Assembly: GCF_018736065.1 (NCBI RefSeq)
Contig: NZ_CP076128.1
Coordinates: 3,666,001-3,730,000 of the forward strand
Reading direction: 5' to 3'
DNA from: Flammeovirga kamogawensis
Lineage (GTDB): Bacteria; Bacteroidota; Bacteroidia; Cytophagales; Flammeovirgaceae
DNA length: 64,000 nt
Shown here one piece after another: positions 17,288 to 27,800 of this stretch; within the stretch, counting starts at the first letter, position 1, and each line of letters starts with the position of its first letter. Position numbers and translations under genes: made by a program. Under the pieces are notes generated by a model. The model saw nothing but the letters and a program-made list of their open reading frames with translations. It did no database searches and had not been told where the DNA came from.

Positions 17288-18913
17288 TCAGTCTTTATCA
17301 GAACTATCTTGATCATTATTATCATTAGCAATATGAATAGTTTGCGTCGGGAATGCAAAATCAACGCACATTGTTTCCGCTATTCTAAGTATTTTTATCA
17401 TCAAATATTCTCTTGCTTGTAATTCTTCACTCCAATCTCTAGTGATAAAGAAAACATATAAGAGTACATCTAATGAGCTAGCACTAAATTTATTTAGGCG
17501 TACTTCATAAAAATCCTTCCTTGTTTGAGGATGATCATCTATTGCTTTTTTGATTGCTTTAATAAATTGTTCAATTTTATCAGGGGGAGTACCATAAGGT
17601 ACAGAAAGGTATGATTTAAACCTTCTGAATTCTCTTTTTCCAAGGTTATCAATATCACTATCAGATAAGGTGCCGTTTGGAATATTAAGTAATGAATTTG
17701 TAAATGTTCTAATTCTAGTTGTTCTAAAGCCAATTTCTTCAACAATACCTTCTTGCCCTTTTATATTTACCCAATCGCCCACTTCAAATGGTTTATCGGC
17801 AAAAATCATAACAGAACCAATAAAGTTTTTTAAGGTGTCTTGAGCTGCAAAAGCAATAGCAACACCACCAAATGAAATACCTGTTATGATATGTGTAATG
17901 TCATACCCAAAGAAATAGAGTGTAAGTAAAACTCCTGCAGAAATAGCAATTATTCTAAAACAAACTTTTAAAACAGGAATTAAATTTTGATCAATTGCTT
18001 CTGATCGATTGGAATAAGTTCCAATTCTAAGAACTGAAATATCAGCAACCCTAAAGAGTAAAATAATAAGGTAAAAACAGAAAATTAATTTTGTAATTAT
18101 GGCAAATCCATAAGATACATTACTTGGTAGAAGTAGAAAAGGAATAATGTAATACCATGCTAGCATTAAGATAATCATAGCAATTGGTCTTCGTAATTTA
18201 GGAAGGATTTTTTTTGCTATTCTTTCTTGCTTTAACTTAATGAATATGCTGGTTAGAATTCTTTTTGTAAACCAAATTGTTAGGTAATAAAATAGATAAC
18301 TTATTATCAGCATAGATACCAACGTAATCCATTGCCAAAGTTTTATACCAAAATATTTCCCTTTCATTTGCTGTAAAGAGGATGTGTAAATCACTAGTTT
18401 TCTAGCAAAAGAAGGGTAGGTTTCTTCAAATATCTGATGAATTAGATTTGTTGAGTAACGAGAGTACTTCCATCTTCCATCCTGAAGCTCAATATATATA
18501 TTAGGTAGTCTAGGACTTATATTATATCGGTGAGTTTTAGTATTTGGGTCAATATAATTTTTTTGGAGTGGATAGTCTTGTGAGTTGATATAAATACCTT
18601 GTTGAGTATAAATCAACTTTAGTTCAATAGCCAATTGTTTCCTCTCTTTTAAAGATCCTGATGATAAAGGAAAAATTTGGGCTGAAATATTGGGATGATA
18701 GTTTTCTTCTTCAAGATTTTCTAAATGCGTATGCATTGTGTGATAAGGAGAACTTAAAGAAAATTCCACACTGTCTAGCATTAAGAAGTTATAGAACGAA
18801 TGATCGTCTGGATAACTAGAAACTAGATCATTTTTATTGCTATCAGTATTCTGACCGAAAATTCTCGTTGCAGAAAAGATAAAGATTAATAAATATGATA
18901 AATGCTTAGACAT
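17288..18913 (-). CDS. MscS-type mechanosensitive channel with exported N-terminal domain (copy 1)
   Basis: A 541-residue membrane protein. A signal peptide (about residues 1-20) leads into about 170 residues of extracytoplasmic domain, then four hydrophobic helices between about 195 and 345, the pore helix and MscS signature (GISFGGVAIAFAAQDTLKNF, then IGSVMIFADKPFEVGDWV) and the cytoplasmic beta/alpha domain. MscS channels open under membrane tension and release osmolytes. The extracytoplasmic domain is shared with the neighbouring copy (SYPDDHSFY, PYHTMHTHLENLEEENYHP, LKLIY..GIY) and is not part of the classic MscS. The gene is 108 bp from copy 2 and 2 bp from the hybrid kinase. Confidence 0.92.
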   Translation of the reverse strand: MSKHLSYLLIFIFSATRIFGQNTDSNKNDLVSSYPDDHSFYNFLMLDSVEFSLSSPYHTMHTHLENLEEENYHPNISAQIFPLSSGSLKERKQLAIELKLIYTQQGIYINSQDYPLQKNYIDPNTKTHRYNISPRLPNIYIELQDGRWKYSRYSTNLIHQIFEETYPSFARKLVIYTSSLQQMKGKYFGIKLWQWITLVSMLIISYLFYYLTIWFTKRILTSIFIKLKQERIAKKILPKLRRPIAMIILMLAWYYIIPFLLLPSNVSYGFAIITKLIFCFYLIILLFRVADISVLRIGTYSNRSEAIDQNLIPVLKVCFRIIAISAGVLLTLYFFGYDITHIITGISFGGVAIAFAAQDTLKNFIGSVMIFADKPFEVGDWVNIKGQEGIVEEIGFRTTRIRTFTNSLLNIPNGTLSDSDIDNLGKREFRRFKSYLSVPYGTPPDKIEQFIKAIKKAIDDHPQTRKDFYEVRLNKFSASSLDVLLYVFFITRDWSEELQAREYLMIKILRIAETMCVDFAFPTQTIHIANDNNDQDSSDKD

Positions 18914-18971
18914 TGAAATATATAATTATTGAGATTTTTGTTCGTTGTTTTGTAAAAATAGGCAGCGAAAT

Positions 18972-19013
18972 TTGAAATTGCCTAGTTCAATTAAATAAAC
19001 TAAGCAATTTCAA
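18972..19013 (-). other. Stem-loop between the two MscS genes
   Basis: A 16-bp stem (arms 18972-18987 and 18998-19013; a G-U pair on the minus strand) with a 10-base loop follows the stop of the upstream MscS copy (19022). It lacks a good T run in the minus direction, so it may be a weak terminator or an mRNA stabiliser that sets expression of the downstream copy and the kinase. Confidence 0.5.
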
Positions 19014-19021
19014 AAAATCAA

Positions 19022-20650
19022 TTAGTTTTTGTCTTCTTCTGTTTCTGAATTATCACCTGATGCCATATGAATTGTTTGTGTAGGAAATGCAAACTGCACA
19101 CCTAGTTCTTCTGCAATTTCCATGATATCAAACATTAATTCTTCTCTTGTAGCCAATTCTACATCATAATCATCTGTTCTAAAAAATACATTTAATAAAA
19201 TATCTAAAGAGCTAGATGAAAATTGGTATAATCGAACCTGATATCCTTCTTTTCGTGTTTGAGGGTGTTTTTCAATGGATGCTTTAATTCTTTCAATAAA
19301 AGTTCGAATTAATTTTCTTTCTGTTCCATATTCTATGGTAATCATTGTTTTAAATCTTCTAAAATCTCTTTTTCCCATATTGTCTACAATATTATCTGCA
19401 GCAATATTGTTGGGTAAACTGATTAAAGAATTATTAAACGATCTCACTTTTGTAGTTCTAAAACCTATTTCTTCAACAATACCTGCTTGGCCAGAAACAA
19501 TAATAGAATCGCCAACCTTAAATGGTTTATCAGTAAATAACATTATAGAGCCAATAAAATTCTTTACTGTGTCTTGTGCAGCAAATGCAATGATTAATCC
19601 ACCAAACGAAATTCCCGTAATAAGATTATTGATATTATAGCCCATCAATTTGAGAATTACTAAGAAGCCAAATATTAAAGCAATTAATCTAAAAGAAGAT
19701 CTAAGTACAGGAGTTAGGTGTTCGTCTAAAGAAAACCTAGAGCTAGAACTCATCACTTTAAAAACAAATAAATCGGCTGTTCTAAAAATAAAAAAGGCTG
19801 CTGATAGACCGAAAATAAAACGACAAATAAGAGCTAAACCATAAGAAATGTGACTTTCTAATAGTAACAAAGGCAGTATCATATAAAAGAAGAATACCAG
19901 AATAGCAATTGTTACAGGTTTCTTGTATCCACTTATAACTTTGCTAATAAAGTATTCATTATCACCTTTTGTAAATAATGCTTTTATGATAAATGAAAGG
20001 AACCAAGTAACTATGTAGTATATAAAATAAAACGCAATGAAGATAGCAATTAACGCAGCCCATTGCCATAATTTTATATTAAGAAAAATCTGATTTCCTC
20101 TTTCAATTTTAGATACATATTTAATTATATCTCTAGAATAAGACGGAAAGGTTTCTTTAAATATTTTATGAATTTTTAATGATGAATAGCTTGAGTACCT
20201 CCATCGGCCAGAAACCTTAATCAAATAAATATCTGGTAACTTATCACTTATAATAAAACGTGCTTTTCCTGTGTTTTTTTCGACATAATCTTTTTGTAAT
20301 GGCAGATCTAATGAATGAAGATAAATTCCTTTACCTGCATAAATTAACTTCAGTTCATCAGCTAGATCAATACGTTCTTCTAAATTACCTACACTAGTTG
20401 GTATAACTCTAGCAGAAACTTTTGGATGATAATTACTTCCTTCTTCTAGAAAGTCTAAATGGGTATGTAAAGCGTGGTAAGGGGTACTTTGAGAATATTC
20501 TACACTATCATAAATATAAAATTTATAGAAGTCATGATCGTTTGGATAACTCTCTAAAATAACCTCTTCATCATTTGCTTGTTGGGCAAAAACTGATGTG
20601 GAAACCATTAAAGTACAAAAGGCAAACAGTGTGTATAGTAATTTGGACAT
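19022..20650 (-). CDS. MscS-type mechanosensitive channel with exported N-terminal domain (copy 2)
   Basis: A 542-residue paralogue of the neighbouring channel with the same architecture: signal peptide ending near VFAQ, the same novel extracytoplasmic domain (SYPNDHDFY, PYHALHTHLDFLEEGSNYHP, ELKLIYAGKGIYLHS), four membrane helices, and the MscS pore region (GISFGGLIIAFAAQDTVKNF, then IGSIMLFTDKPFKVGDSI). It ends in an acidic tail (GDNSETEEDKN). First gene of the likely MscS-MscS-kinase transcript and divergent from the HAD gene across 98 bp. The tandem copies differ throughout, so the duplication is not recent; they may form channels with different tension or ion preference. Confidence 0.92.
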   Translation of the reverse strand: MSKLLYTLFAFCTLMVSTSVFAQQANDEEVILESYPNDHDFYKFYIYDSVEYSQSTPYHALHTHLDFLEEGSNYHPKVSARVIPTSVGNLEERIDLADELKLIYAGKGIYLHSLDLPLQKDYVEKNTGKARFIISDKLPDIYLIKVSGRWRYSSYSSLKIHKIFKETFPSYSRDIIKYVSKIERGNQIFLNIKLWQWAALIAIFIAFYFIYYIVTWFLSFIIKALFTKGDNEYFISKVISGYKKPVTIAILVFFFYMILPLLLLESHISYGLALICRFIFGLSAAFFIFRTADLFVFKVMSSSSRFSLDEHLTPVLRSSFRLIALIFGFLVILKLMGYNINNLITGISFGGLIIAFAAQDTVKNFIGSIMLFTDKPFKVGDSIIVSGQAGIVEEIGFRTTKVRSFNNSLISLPNNIAADNIVDNMGKRDFRRFKTMITIEYGTERKLIRTFIERIKASIEKHPQTRKEGYQVRLYQFSSSSLDILLNVFFRTDDYDVELATREELMFDIMEIAEELGVQFAFPTQTIHMASGDNSETEEDKN

Positions 20651-20748
20651 AAATTATAAAAACAGTAGTATATTTATTCGAAAATCGAATTTTATAGTTG
20701 CAATCCTAACAAATAAATTCATAATTATCAATCCCTTAATAATTAGAA

Positions 20749-21378
20749 ATGAAGTATAAAGCGATAATTTTTGATCTAGGAGGAGTACTCTTAAATTTAA
20801 GATACGAAAATACACTAGATAAATTTTCAGAAATTTTAGAAAAACCTGTATCTCCTTTTTATACACAGAAAGAACAAACTGAATTATTTGATGAATATGA
20901 AAAAGGGAATATCTCTTCGGATGAATTCCGTTTAGGTATTAAAAAGATTGTAGGGGAAGAGATTACTAATGATCAAATTGATGAAGCTTGGAATGCAATG
21001 CTACTTGATTTACCAATTAAGCGAGTAGAAATGCTTAAAGAATTGTCTAAAAAATATCGAATTTTCTTATTATCAAATACAAATGCCATTCACATTAAAG
21101 CTTTTGAAACTATTGTAAAATCTACTTTAGGGAATGATTTTGGAGATTTTAAAAAGTTATTTGAGAAAGGGTATTATTCTTATGAAATGGGAGATAGGAA
21201 ACCACACCCAAGTATTTTTGAAACTGTGATTGCTGAAAATAATTTAGATAAATCTGATACACTTTTTATTGATGATTCAATTCAACATGTTGAGGGAGCA
21301 AAAAAAGCAGGCTTACATGCACATCATTTATCTGATTTAAACGTGATAAAATTCTTAAAAGATGAAGGTATTTATTAA
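20749..21378 (+). CDS. HAD-superfamily phosphatase, YihX-like
   Basis: A 209-residue soluble enzyme. HAD motifs in order: IIFDLGGVLLN (nucleophile D9) at the start, FLLSNTNAIH (motif II), the lysine in MGDRKPHPSIF (motif III) and DTLFIDDSIQHVEGAKKAG (motif IV). The DLGGV form of motif I and the RKPHP sequence are typical of the subgroup containing the Escherichia coli glucose-1-phosphatase YihX and of epoxide-hydrolase-like HADs. A sugar-phosphate phosphatase is therefore likely but the substrate is not determined. It stands alone, upstream of the DUF2723 genes. Confidence 0.85.
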   Translation: MKYKAIIFDLGGVLLNLRYENTLDKFSEILEKPVSPFYTQKEQTELFDEYEKGNISSDEFRLGIKKIVGEEITNDQIDEAWNAMLLDLPIKRVEMLKELSKKYRIFLLSNTNAIHIKAFETIVKSTLGNDFGDFKKLFEKGYYSYEMGDRKPHPSIFETVIAENNLDKSDTLFIDDSIQHVEGAKKAGLHAHHLSDLNVIKFLKDEGIY

Positions 21379-21533
21379 GGTAAACACACTTTACTTTTTT
21401 AAGAAGAATAGAAATTAATGTTAAAAAAAATAAAACTAGACCAATAATTGGAAAAATAGCGACTGTTAATGGATGTTTTGTAATTCGAATGCAGATTTTT
21501 ACCCTATTTTAGCCAATTGGAAAATGTAATAGA

Positions 21534-24500
21534 ATGAACGAATTCAAGAGAACAAATAATTTAATTGGTTGGACAGTGTTTTTAATATCACTCGCTGTCT
21601 ACACTATCACAATGGAAGAAACAGCAAGTTTCTGGGATTGTGGCGAATTTATAGCTGTATCGTATAAGTTAATGGTACCACACCCTCCGGGAGCACCATT
21701 CTTCTTATTACTGAATAGACTATTTTCTTTCTTAGCTTTTGGCGATGTATTAAAAGTAGCATGGTGGATTAATTTCCAATCTGCTTTTATGAGTGCACTA
21801 ACAATTTTATTCCTGTATTGGTCTATTGTTATGCTTGGTATGAAAGTGATTAAGCAAAAAGCAGAAGGATATGAATTAAAAGATAAAGTATTACTTTTTG
21901 GATCTGCTGCGGTAGGTGCATTAGCGTATACATTCTCTGATTCATTTTGGTTCTCAGCTGTAGAGGCAGAAGTATATGCAATGTCATCTGCTTTTACTGC
22001 ATTAGTATTCTGGGCAATTTTAAAGTGGGAATTTATCGAAGATAATGCCTCATCTAATAGATGGTTAATCATGATTGCTTATATCATTGGTTTATCTATT
22101 GGTGTCCATTTAGAAAATTTACTTTGTTTGCCTGCCTTGGCAATGATTTATTACTATAAAAAGTATCCTAATACTATTTCAGTTAAAGGGACAATCATTG
22201 CAATGGTAGCTGGTGGAGCAATCATCTTAGGAATTATTATAATTGTTATTCCTGGTTTACCATCAATTGCATTTTCTATTGATAAGATATTTGTAAATAC
22301 ATTCGGAACTTCGTTTGGTACAGGTGGTTTATTATTCTCATTCACCTTGATTTTTGCACTTGCGTATGGTGTTTACTACACGCAAAGTAAAGAAATGGTT
22401 ACGTTAAATAACTTCTTATTGGGTGTGTCATTTATATTGGTTGGTTACATGAGTTATACTCTAGTAATTATCCGTTCAAATCAAGAAACTCCAATTAATG
22501 AGAACGCACCAGATGATTTATTAGGATATGTATCTTATTTAAAACGTGAACAGTATGGAGACCGTCCATTGTTATATGGTCCAACATACGATGCTGAACA
22601 TGTAAATACTGTAGAAAACGGAGATAAATATAGAGAAGCAAACAAGGGTGGAAAAGACTTCTATGAAGTATATGACCACAAAACAAAAGCTGAGTATGCT
22701 AAACGCGATATGATGCTTTTCCCTAGAATGTATTCTCGTCAGCCACACCATGCTCAGTTATATAGAGAATGGGCAGGGATTGCTCCAGGAGAAAAACCTA
22801 CTTTAGTAAATAACTTTGTATTCTTCTTTAGATATCAATTAGGGCATATGTACTTAAGGTACTTTATGTGGAACTTTGCAGGTAGAGAAAGTGATGAAAA
22901 AGATGCTGGCTACCTTTTACCATGGGATGATTTAGAAGATCTTCCAGAGTTACTTCAAGAAAATAAAGCAAGAGCAAATTTCTATTTGTTACCTCTAATT
23001 TTAGGTATTTTAGGAGCATTTTATCAGTATAAAAAAGATAAAAAGAACTTCTTTGTTGTTGGTATCTTATTTATCACATTAGGTGCAGCTCTTGTTGTTT
23101 ATCTAAACTCGCCACCTGTAGAACCTCGTGAGCGTGATTATATTTATGCAGCCTCCTTCTATGCATTTGCAATGTGGATAGGATTTGGAGCATTAGCATT
23201 AGGCGAGTTCTTATCAGAAAAAATGGGTGCTAATGGTGTTTATGCTGGCGTAGGTATGAGTTTTATTGTTCCTATTGTTATGGGAATAAATGGATGGGAC
23301 GGTCATGATAGATCAAACCGTTTTCATTCAGTAGATCAGGCAAGAAACACATTAGCAAGTTGTGCAGAAAACGCCATCTTGTTTACGGGTGGTGATAATG
23401 ATACATTCCCATTATGGTATGTTCAAAACGTAGAAGGTTTTAGAACAGATGTACGTGTAGCTGTATTGAGTTACTTTAGTACAGGATGGTATTTAGATCA
23501 AATGCGCCAAACGCAATACAAATCTATGCCATTACCATTGTCAATTTCTAGCGAAAACTATAGAGAAGGTAAAAATGATTACGTTCCTTTAGTAGAAGAT
23601 GAAAGAGCAAAAAATGGTGTAAATCTAAAAGCATATTTACAATCTGTAAATTCTAATAACCCTGTTACTCAAGTAGGGTTACAAGGCGGACAGTCTACAG
23701 CTAAGTTATTATCTAGAGTATTTATTTTAGATGTTGACAGTGCAGCAGTTGTAAATAGTGGTATTATTCCTAAGGGAATGGAAAATAGAGTGCAAACGAA
23801 GATGGCTTGGAGATTGAAAAATGACAAGACTTATATCTTCAAAAATGAATTAGCACTTTTAGATTTAATTGCTTCGAATGATTGGAAACGTCCAATCTAC
23901 TTTAATAATACTTCTGCAAATACCATTAATATGGATTTAAGAAGTTACTTATACCTTGAAGGTATGACTTACAGATTACTACCTATCCGTACAGAAAGTT
24001 CTGGAGGAGAAGTAGGTGAAGTAAATGTTGGTGTAATGCTAGATAACTTGAAAAAGTTTGCATTTAGAGGTCTTCAAGATGAAAGTGTTTATTATGATGA
24101 TGAGTATCGTAAATTTGGTGCAAATACAAGAAATAATGTTTACCGTTTAGCAGAAACATTATACTATGATGCACTAATGCAAGATGATCCGTCTAAAATG
24201 AAACAATCTAAAGAAACATTGGATTGGATCTTAAAGATGGTTCCAGATGAAACAATTCCTTATAGTTTCTATGCTCCTAAGTATATGGATTTATACTACA
24301 GACTAGGTGATATTGAAACAGCTAATAAGATTTTTGATTTATTAGTGCGTCGTGATGCTGAAAATGTGAAATATTACTCAGAGACAGGAAAAGGTACTGA
24401 GAGTGTAGCGCGTAGATCATTAATTACTTTACAACAATTAACGCAAATATTTGAGGGTAATGTAAAAGATGTAAATCAGCGTTTAGCTCAATTATCTCCA

Positions 24501-24629
24501 GATACTCCAGATTTAGAAGGTAAATCAAGAGAAGAACTAGAAGCTTTAAAGACTGTGTTTGAAAAGAACGCAGGTGTTTCTAGACAAGTATTTTCTGAAT
24601 CTTATCAGAAGATGACTTCAGCAAGATAA
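21534..24629 (+). CDS. DUF2723 membrane protein, GT-C glycosyltransferase-like (copy 1)
   Basis: A 1031-residue inner-membrane protein. The N-terminal two-thirds holds about a dozen hydrophobic helices; the family signature ETASFWDCGEFIAVSYKL with PHPPGAPFF lies at about 28-57, after the first helix. An exported-looking loop carries the second block EPRERDYIYAASFYAFAMW, and GGDNDTFPLWYVQN occurs near 620. The C-terminal 300 residues are helical and TPR-like. DUF2723 proteins are related to protein O-mannosyltransferases of the GT-C fold and are proposed to transfer sugar from lipid carriers; in Bacteroidota a protein O-glycosylation role is plausible. It is followed by its own terminator and a closely related second copy. 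Confidence 0.88.
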   Translation: MNEFKRTNNLIGWTVFLISLAVYTITMEETASFWDCGEFIAVSYKLMVPHPPGAPFFLLLNRLFSFLAFGDVLKVAWWINFQSAFMSALTILFLYWSIVMLGMKVIKQKAEGYELKDKVLLFGSAAVGALAYTFSDSFWFSAVEAEVYAMSSAFTALVFWAILKWEFIEDNASSNRWLIMIAYIIGLSIGVHLENLLCLPALAMIYYYKKYPNTISVKGTIIAMVAGGAIILGIIIIVIPGLPSIAFSIDKIFVNTFGTSFGTGGLLFSFTLIFALAYGVYYTQSKEMVTLNNFLLGVSFILVGYMSYTLVIIRSNQETPINENAPDDLLGYVSYLKREQYGDRPLLYGPTYDAEHVNTVENGDKYREANKGGKDFYEVYDHKTKAEYAKRDMMLFPRMYSRQPHHAQLYREWAGIAPGEKPTLVNNFVFFFRYQLGHMYLRYFMWNFAGRESDEKDAGYLLPWDDLEDLPELLQENKARANFYLLPLILGILGAFYQYKKDKKNFFVVGILFITLGAALVVYLNSPPVEPRERDYIYAASFYAFAMWIGFGALALGEFLSEKMGANGVYAGVGMSFIVPIVMGINGWDGHDRSNRFHSVDQARNTLASCAENAILFTGGDNDTFPLWYVQNVEGFRTDVRVAVLSYFSTGWYLDQMRQTQYKSMPLPLSISSENYREGKNDYVPLVEDERAKNGVNLKAYLQSVNSNNPVTQVGLQGGQSTAKLLSRVFILDVDSAAVVNSGIIPKGMENRVQTKMAWRLKNDKTYIFKNELALLDLIASNDWKRPIYFNNTSANTINMDLRSYLYLEGMTYRLLPIRTESSGGEVGEVNVGVMLDNLKKFAFRGLQDESVYYDDEYRKFGANTRNNVYRLAETLYYDALMQDDPSKMKQSKETLDWILKMVPDETIPYSFYAPKYMDLYYRLGDIETANKIFDLLVRRDAENVKYYSETGKGTESVARRSLITLQQLTQIFEGNVKDVNQRLAQLSPDTPDLEGKSREELEALKTVFEKNAGVSRQVFSESYQKMTSAR

Positions 24630-24653
24630 GTTGAAGAAATTATAAGCTATGAG

Positions 24654-24691
24654 AAAGTCGTTACTTTAGAAATAAGGTAACGACTTTTTTT
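24654..24691 (+). terminator. Terminator of DUF2723 copy 1
   Basis: A perfect 11-bp stem (AAAGTCGTTAC at 24654-24664 with GTAACGACTTT at 24677-24687) followed by a run of T. It lies 24 bp past the stop codon and isolates the two DUF2723 copies from each other. Confidence 0.9.
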
Positions 24692-24703
24692 GTCTTTAAA
24701 TTT

Positions 24704-24728
24704 AGGTTTTAATAAAACCTTACTTTTG
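24704..24728 (+). promoter_or_regulatory. Candidate promoter with inverted repeat for DUF2723 copy 2
   Basis: TACTTTTG (24721-24728) fits the -7 consensus TAnnTTTG. Directly in front is a perfect inverted repeat AGGTTTT-aat-AAAACCT (24704-24720), where a -33 element would overlap it. No TTTG is seen at the ideal 19-base distance. The repeat may be an operator. Confidence 0.4.
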
Positions 24729-24816
24729 TTAATATCAATAAAAAGAGTAGTGATGAGTTATAGATAATTAATAACTTAAAATTCCAATTATCTGACCTCT
24801 GATAAATACTCTAAAA

Positions 24817-27800
24817 ATGAACGAACTCAAAAAAACTAACAATTTAATAGGATGGATACTATTTCTAGTATCATTATCTGTGTATACCATTACAATGGAA
24901 GAGACTGCTAGTTTCTGGGATTGTGGTGAATTTATTGCTGTATCATACAAATTAATGGTACCTCACCCTCCAGGAGCACCATTTTTCTTATTATTTAATC
25001 GCCTTTTCTCTTTTCTAGCTCTAGGAAATGTATTGAAAGTAGCATGGTGGATTAATTTCCAATCAGCATTTATGAGTGCACTAACAATTTTATTCCTGTA
25101 TTGGTCTATTGTTATGCTTGGTATGAAAGTACTTAAACAAAAAGCTGAAGATTATGTACTGAAAGATAAAGTTGTACTTTTTGGATCTGCTGCGGTAGGT
25201 GCATTAGCATATACATTCTCTGATTCATTTTGGTTTTCTGCTGTAGAAGCAGAAGTATATGCAATGTCATCAGCGTTTACTGCAGCTGTGTTTTGGGCTA
25301 TTTTAAAATGGGAATTTATAGAAGATAATTCGGCATCGAATAGATGGCTAATTATGATTGCTTACATCATTGGTTTATCTATTGGTGTTCATTTAGAGAA
25401 CTTACTTTGTTTGCCTGCTTTGGCAATGATTTACTATTATAAAAAGTATCCCAATTCAATTACATTCAAAGGAACATTGATTGCAATGGTTGTAGGTGGA
25501 GCAATCATTTTAGGGATCATCATAATTGTTATTCCAGGTTTACCCTCAATGGCATTCTCTGTTGATAAGGTGTTTGTAAATATATTTGGATTATCCTTTG
25601 GAATAGGAGGATTGGTCTTTTCAATAGTATTGGTACTTGCTTTAGTTTATGGAGTATATTACACTCAAAATAAACAGCAGGTAACATTAAATAATCTCTT
25701 GTTAGGAGTGTCATTTATTTTAGTTGGTTATATGAGTTATACACTTGTATTTATTCGTTCTAATCAAGAAACACCTATTAATGAAAATACTCCGGATGAT
25801 TTATTATCGTACGTATCTTATTTAAAAAGAGAACAATACGGAGAACGTCCTTTATTTTATGGGCCTACTTATAATTCAGAAGAAATTGGAGTTGAAGAAA
25901 TAGGGGCTAAATATAGAGAAGCAAATAAAAACGGAAAGGATTATTATGAAGTTTATGCTCAGAAAAGTAGACGTGAATATGATAAAAAAGATATGATGTT
26001 ATTTCCTAGATTATATTCTACCCAACCTCATCATAAACCGTTATATGAAGAGTGGGCAGGAATAGCATCAGGAGAGAAACCAACAATGTTAAATAACATA
26101 GTATTTTTCTTTAGATATCAGTTAGGACATATGTACCTAAGGTATTTTATGTGGAATTTTGCAGGAAGAGAAAGTGATGAAAAAGATGCTAGTTATTTAT
26201 TACCATGGGATGATTTAGAAGACTTACCAGAACTTCTTCAAAAGAATAAAGCACGAACAAATTTTTATTTATTGCCATTAGCATTAGGCTTATTAGGTGT
26301 GTTTTATCAGTATAAAAAAGATAAAAAGAACTTCTTTGTTGTTGCAGTATTATTTATAACACTTGGTGTTGCTTTGGTATTTTACTTAAACTCACCACCA
26401 GTAGAACCTCGTGAAAGAGATTATATTTATGCAGCTTCGTTTTATGCATTTGCCATTTGGATAGGATTTGGGGTATTAGCAGTTGGAAACTTTTTATCAG
26501 ATAAAGTAGGAAATAATGGAGTTTATGCTGGTGTAGGGTTGAGCTTTATAGTACCTATTATAATGGGTATAAACGGTTGGGATGGTCATAACAGATCAAA
26601 CCGTTATTATTCTGTAGATCAAGCGAGAAACACATTAGCAAGTTGTGCAGAAAATGCCATTTTATTTACCGGAGGAGATAATGATACATTTCCATTATGG
26701 TATGTACAGAATGTAGAAGGTTTTAGAACAGACATTCGTGTTGTTGTGTTAAGTTACTTTCAGGCAGATTGGTATATTAAACAAATGCATCAGCAACAAT
26801 ATGAGTCTAATCCATTGCCTTTACAATTATCGAATAATGTATATCAAGAAGGGAATAATGAAATAATACCTTTAATTGAAGTAGAACAGGCACAGTATGG
26901 TGTTAATATGAATGCGTATATAAATGCTATTAAAAAAGGAGATCCAATAACTAAGGTTGAATTACAAAATGGTACTTCTATTAACCGTTTACTATCTAAA
27001 ACTTTTGTACTAGATGTTGATAGTAATAGAATTGCTCAAAGTAAATTACTACCTGATAATCTTAAGGAACGAGTAGTATCTAAAATGGTGTGGAGCTTAA
27101 AGCCAAACAAAAAAAGCATTTATAAAAATGAACTAGCCTTATTAGATTTAATAGTATCGAACAATTGGGAACGTCCAATATATTTTAATAATACCTCTGC
27201 AGGTACCATTAATATGGATTTTAGTAATTACTTATATCTAGAAGGAATGGCGTTTAGATTATTACCAATTCATAACGAGAATACTTTTGGAGAACTAGGT
27301 GAAGTTAATGTTGAAGTAATGCAAGAAAATTTAAAGAATTTTGCATTTAGAGGTCTTCAAGATGAAAGTGTTTATTATGATGGAGAATATCAAAAGATGG
27401 CATTAAATACTAGAAACAGTGTTTATAGATTAGCCGAAAAGTTATATTATGACTCACTGTTGGAAGATAATTTATCTAAAAAGAAACAATCTAAGAAAAC
27501 ATTAGATTGGATATTAACTACAATTCCAGATAAAACAATACCGTATAGTTTCTATGCACCTAAGTTTATGGGATTATATTATAAACTAGGCGATACAGCA
27601 GCTGCTGAGGAAATATTTGAAAAATTACTTCAACGTTCCTCAGAAAATTTATCATATTATTCTACAACAGGTAAAGGAGAAGTCAATATATCATATAGTA
27701 TTTTGAGAAACCTATCACAATTTTTTGAGAGTAGCTTAAAAGATATAAATCAGAGGTTATCTCAATTATCTCCTGAAACACCAGATTTTGAAGGGAAATC

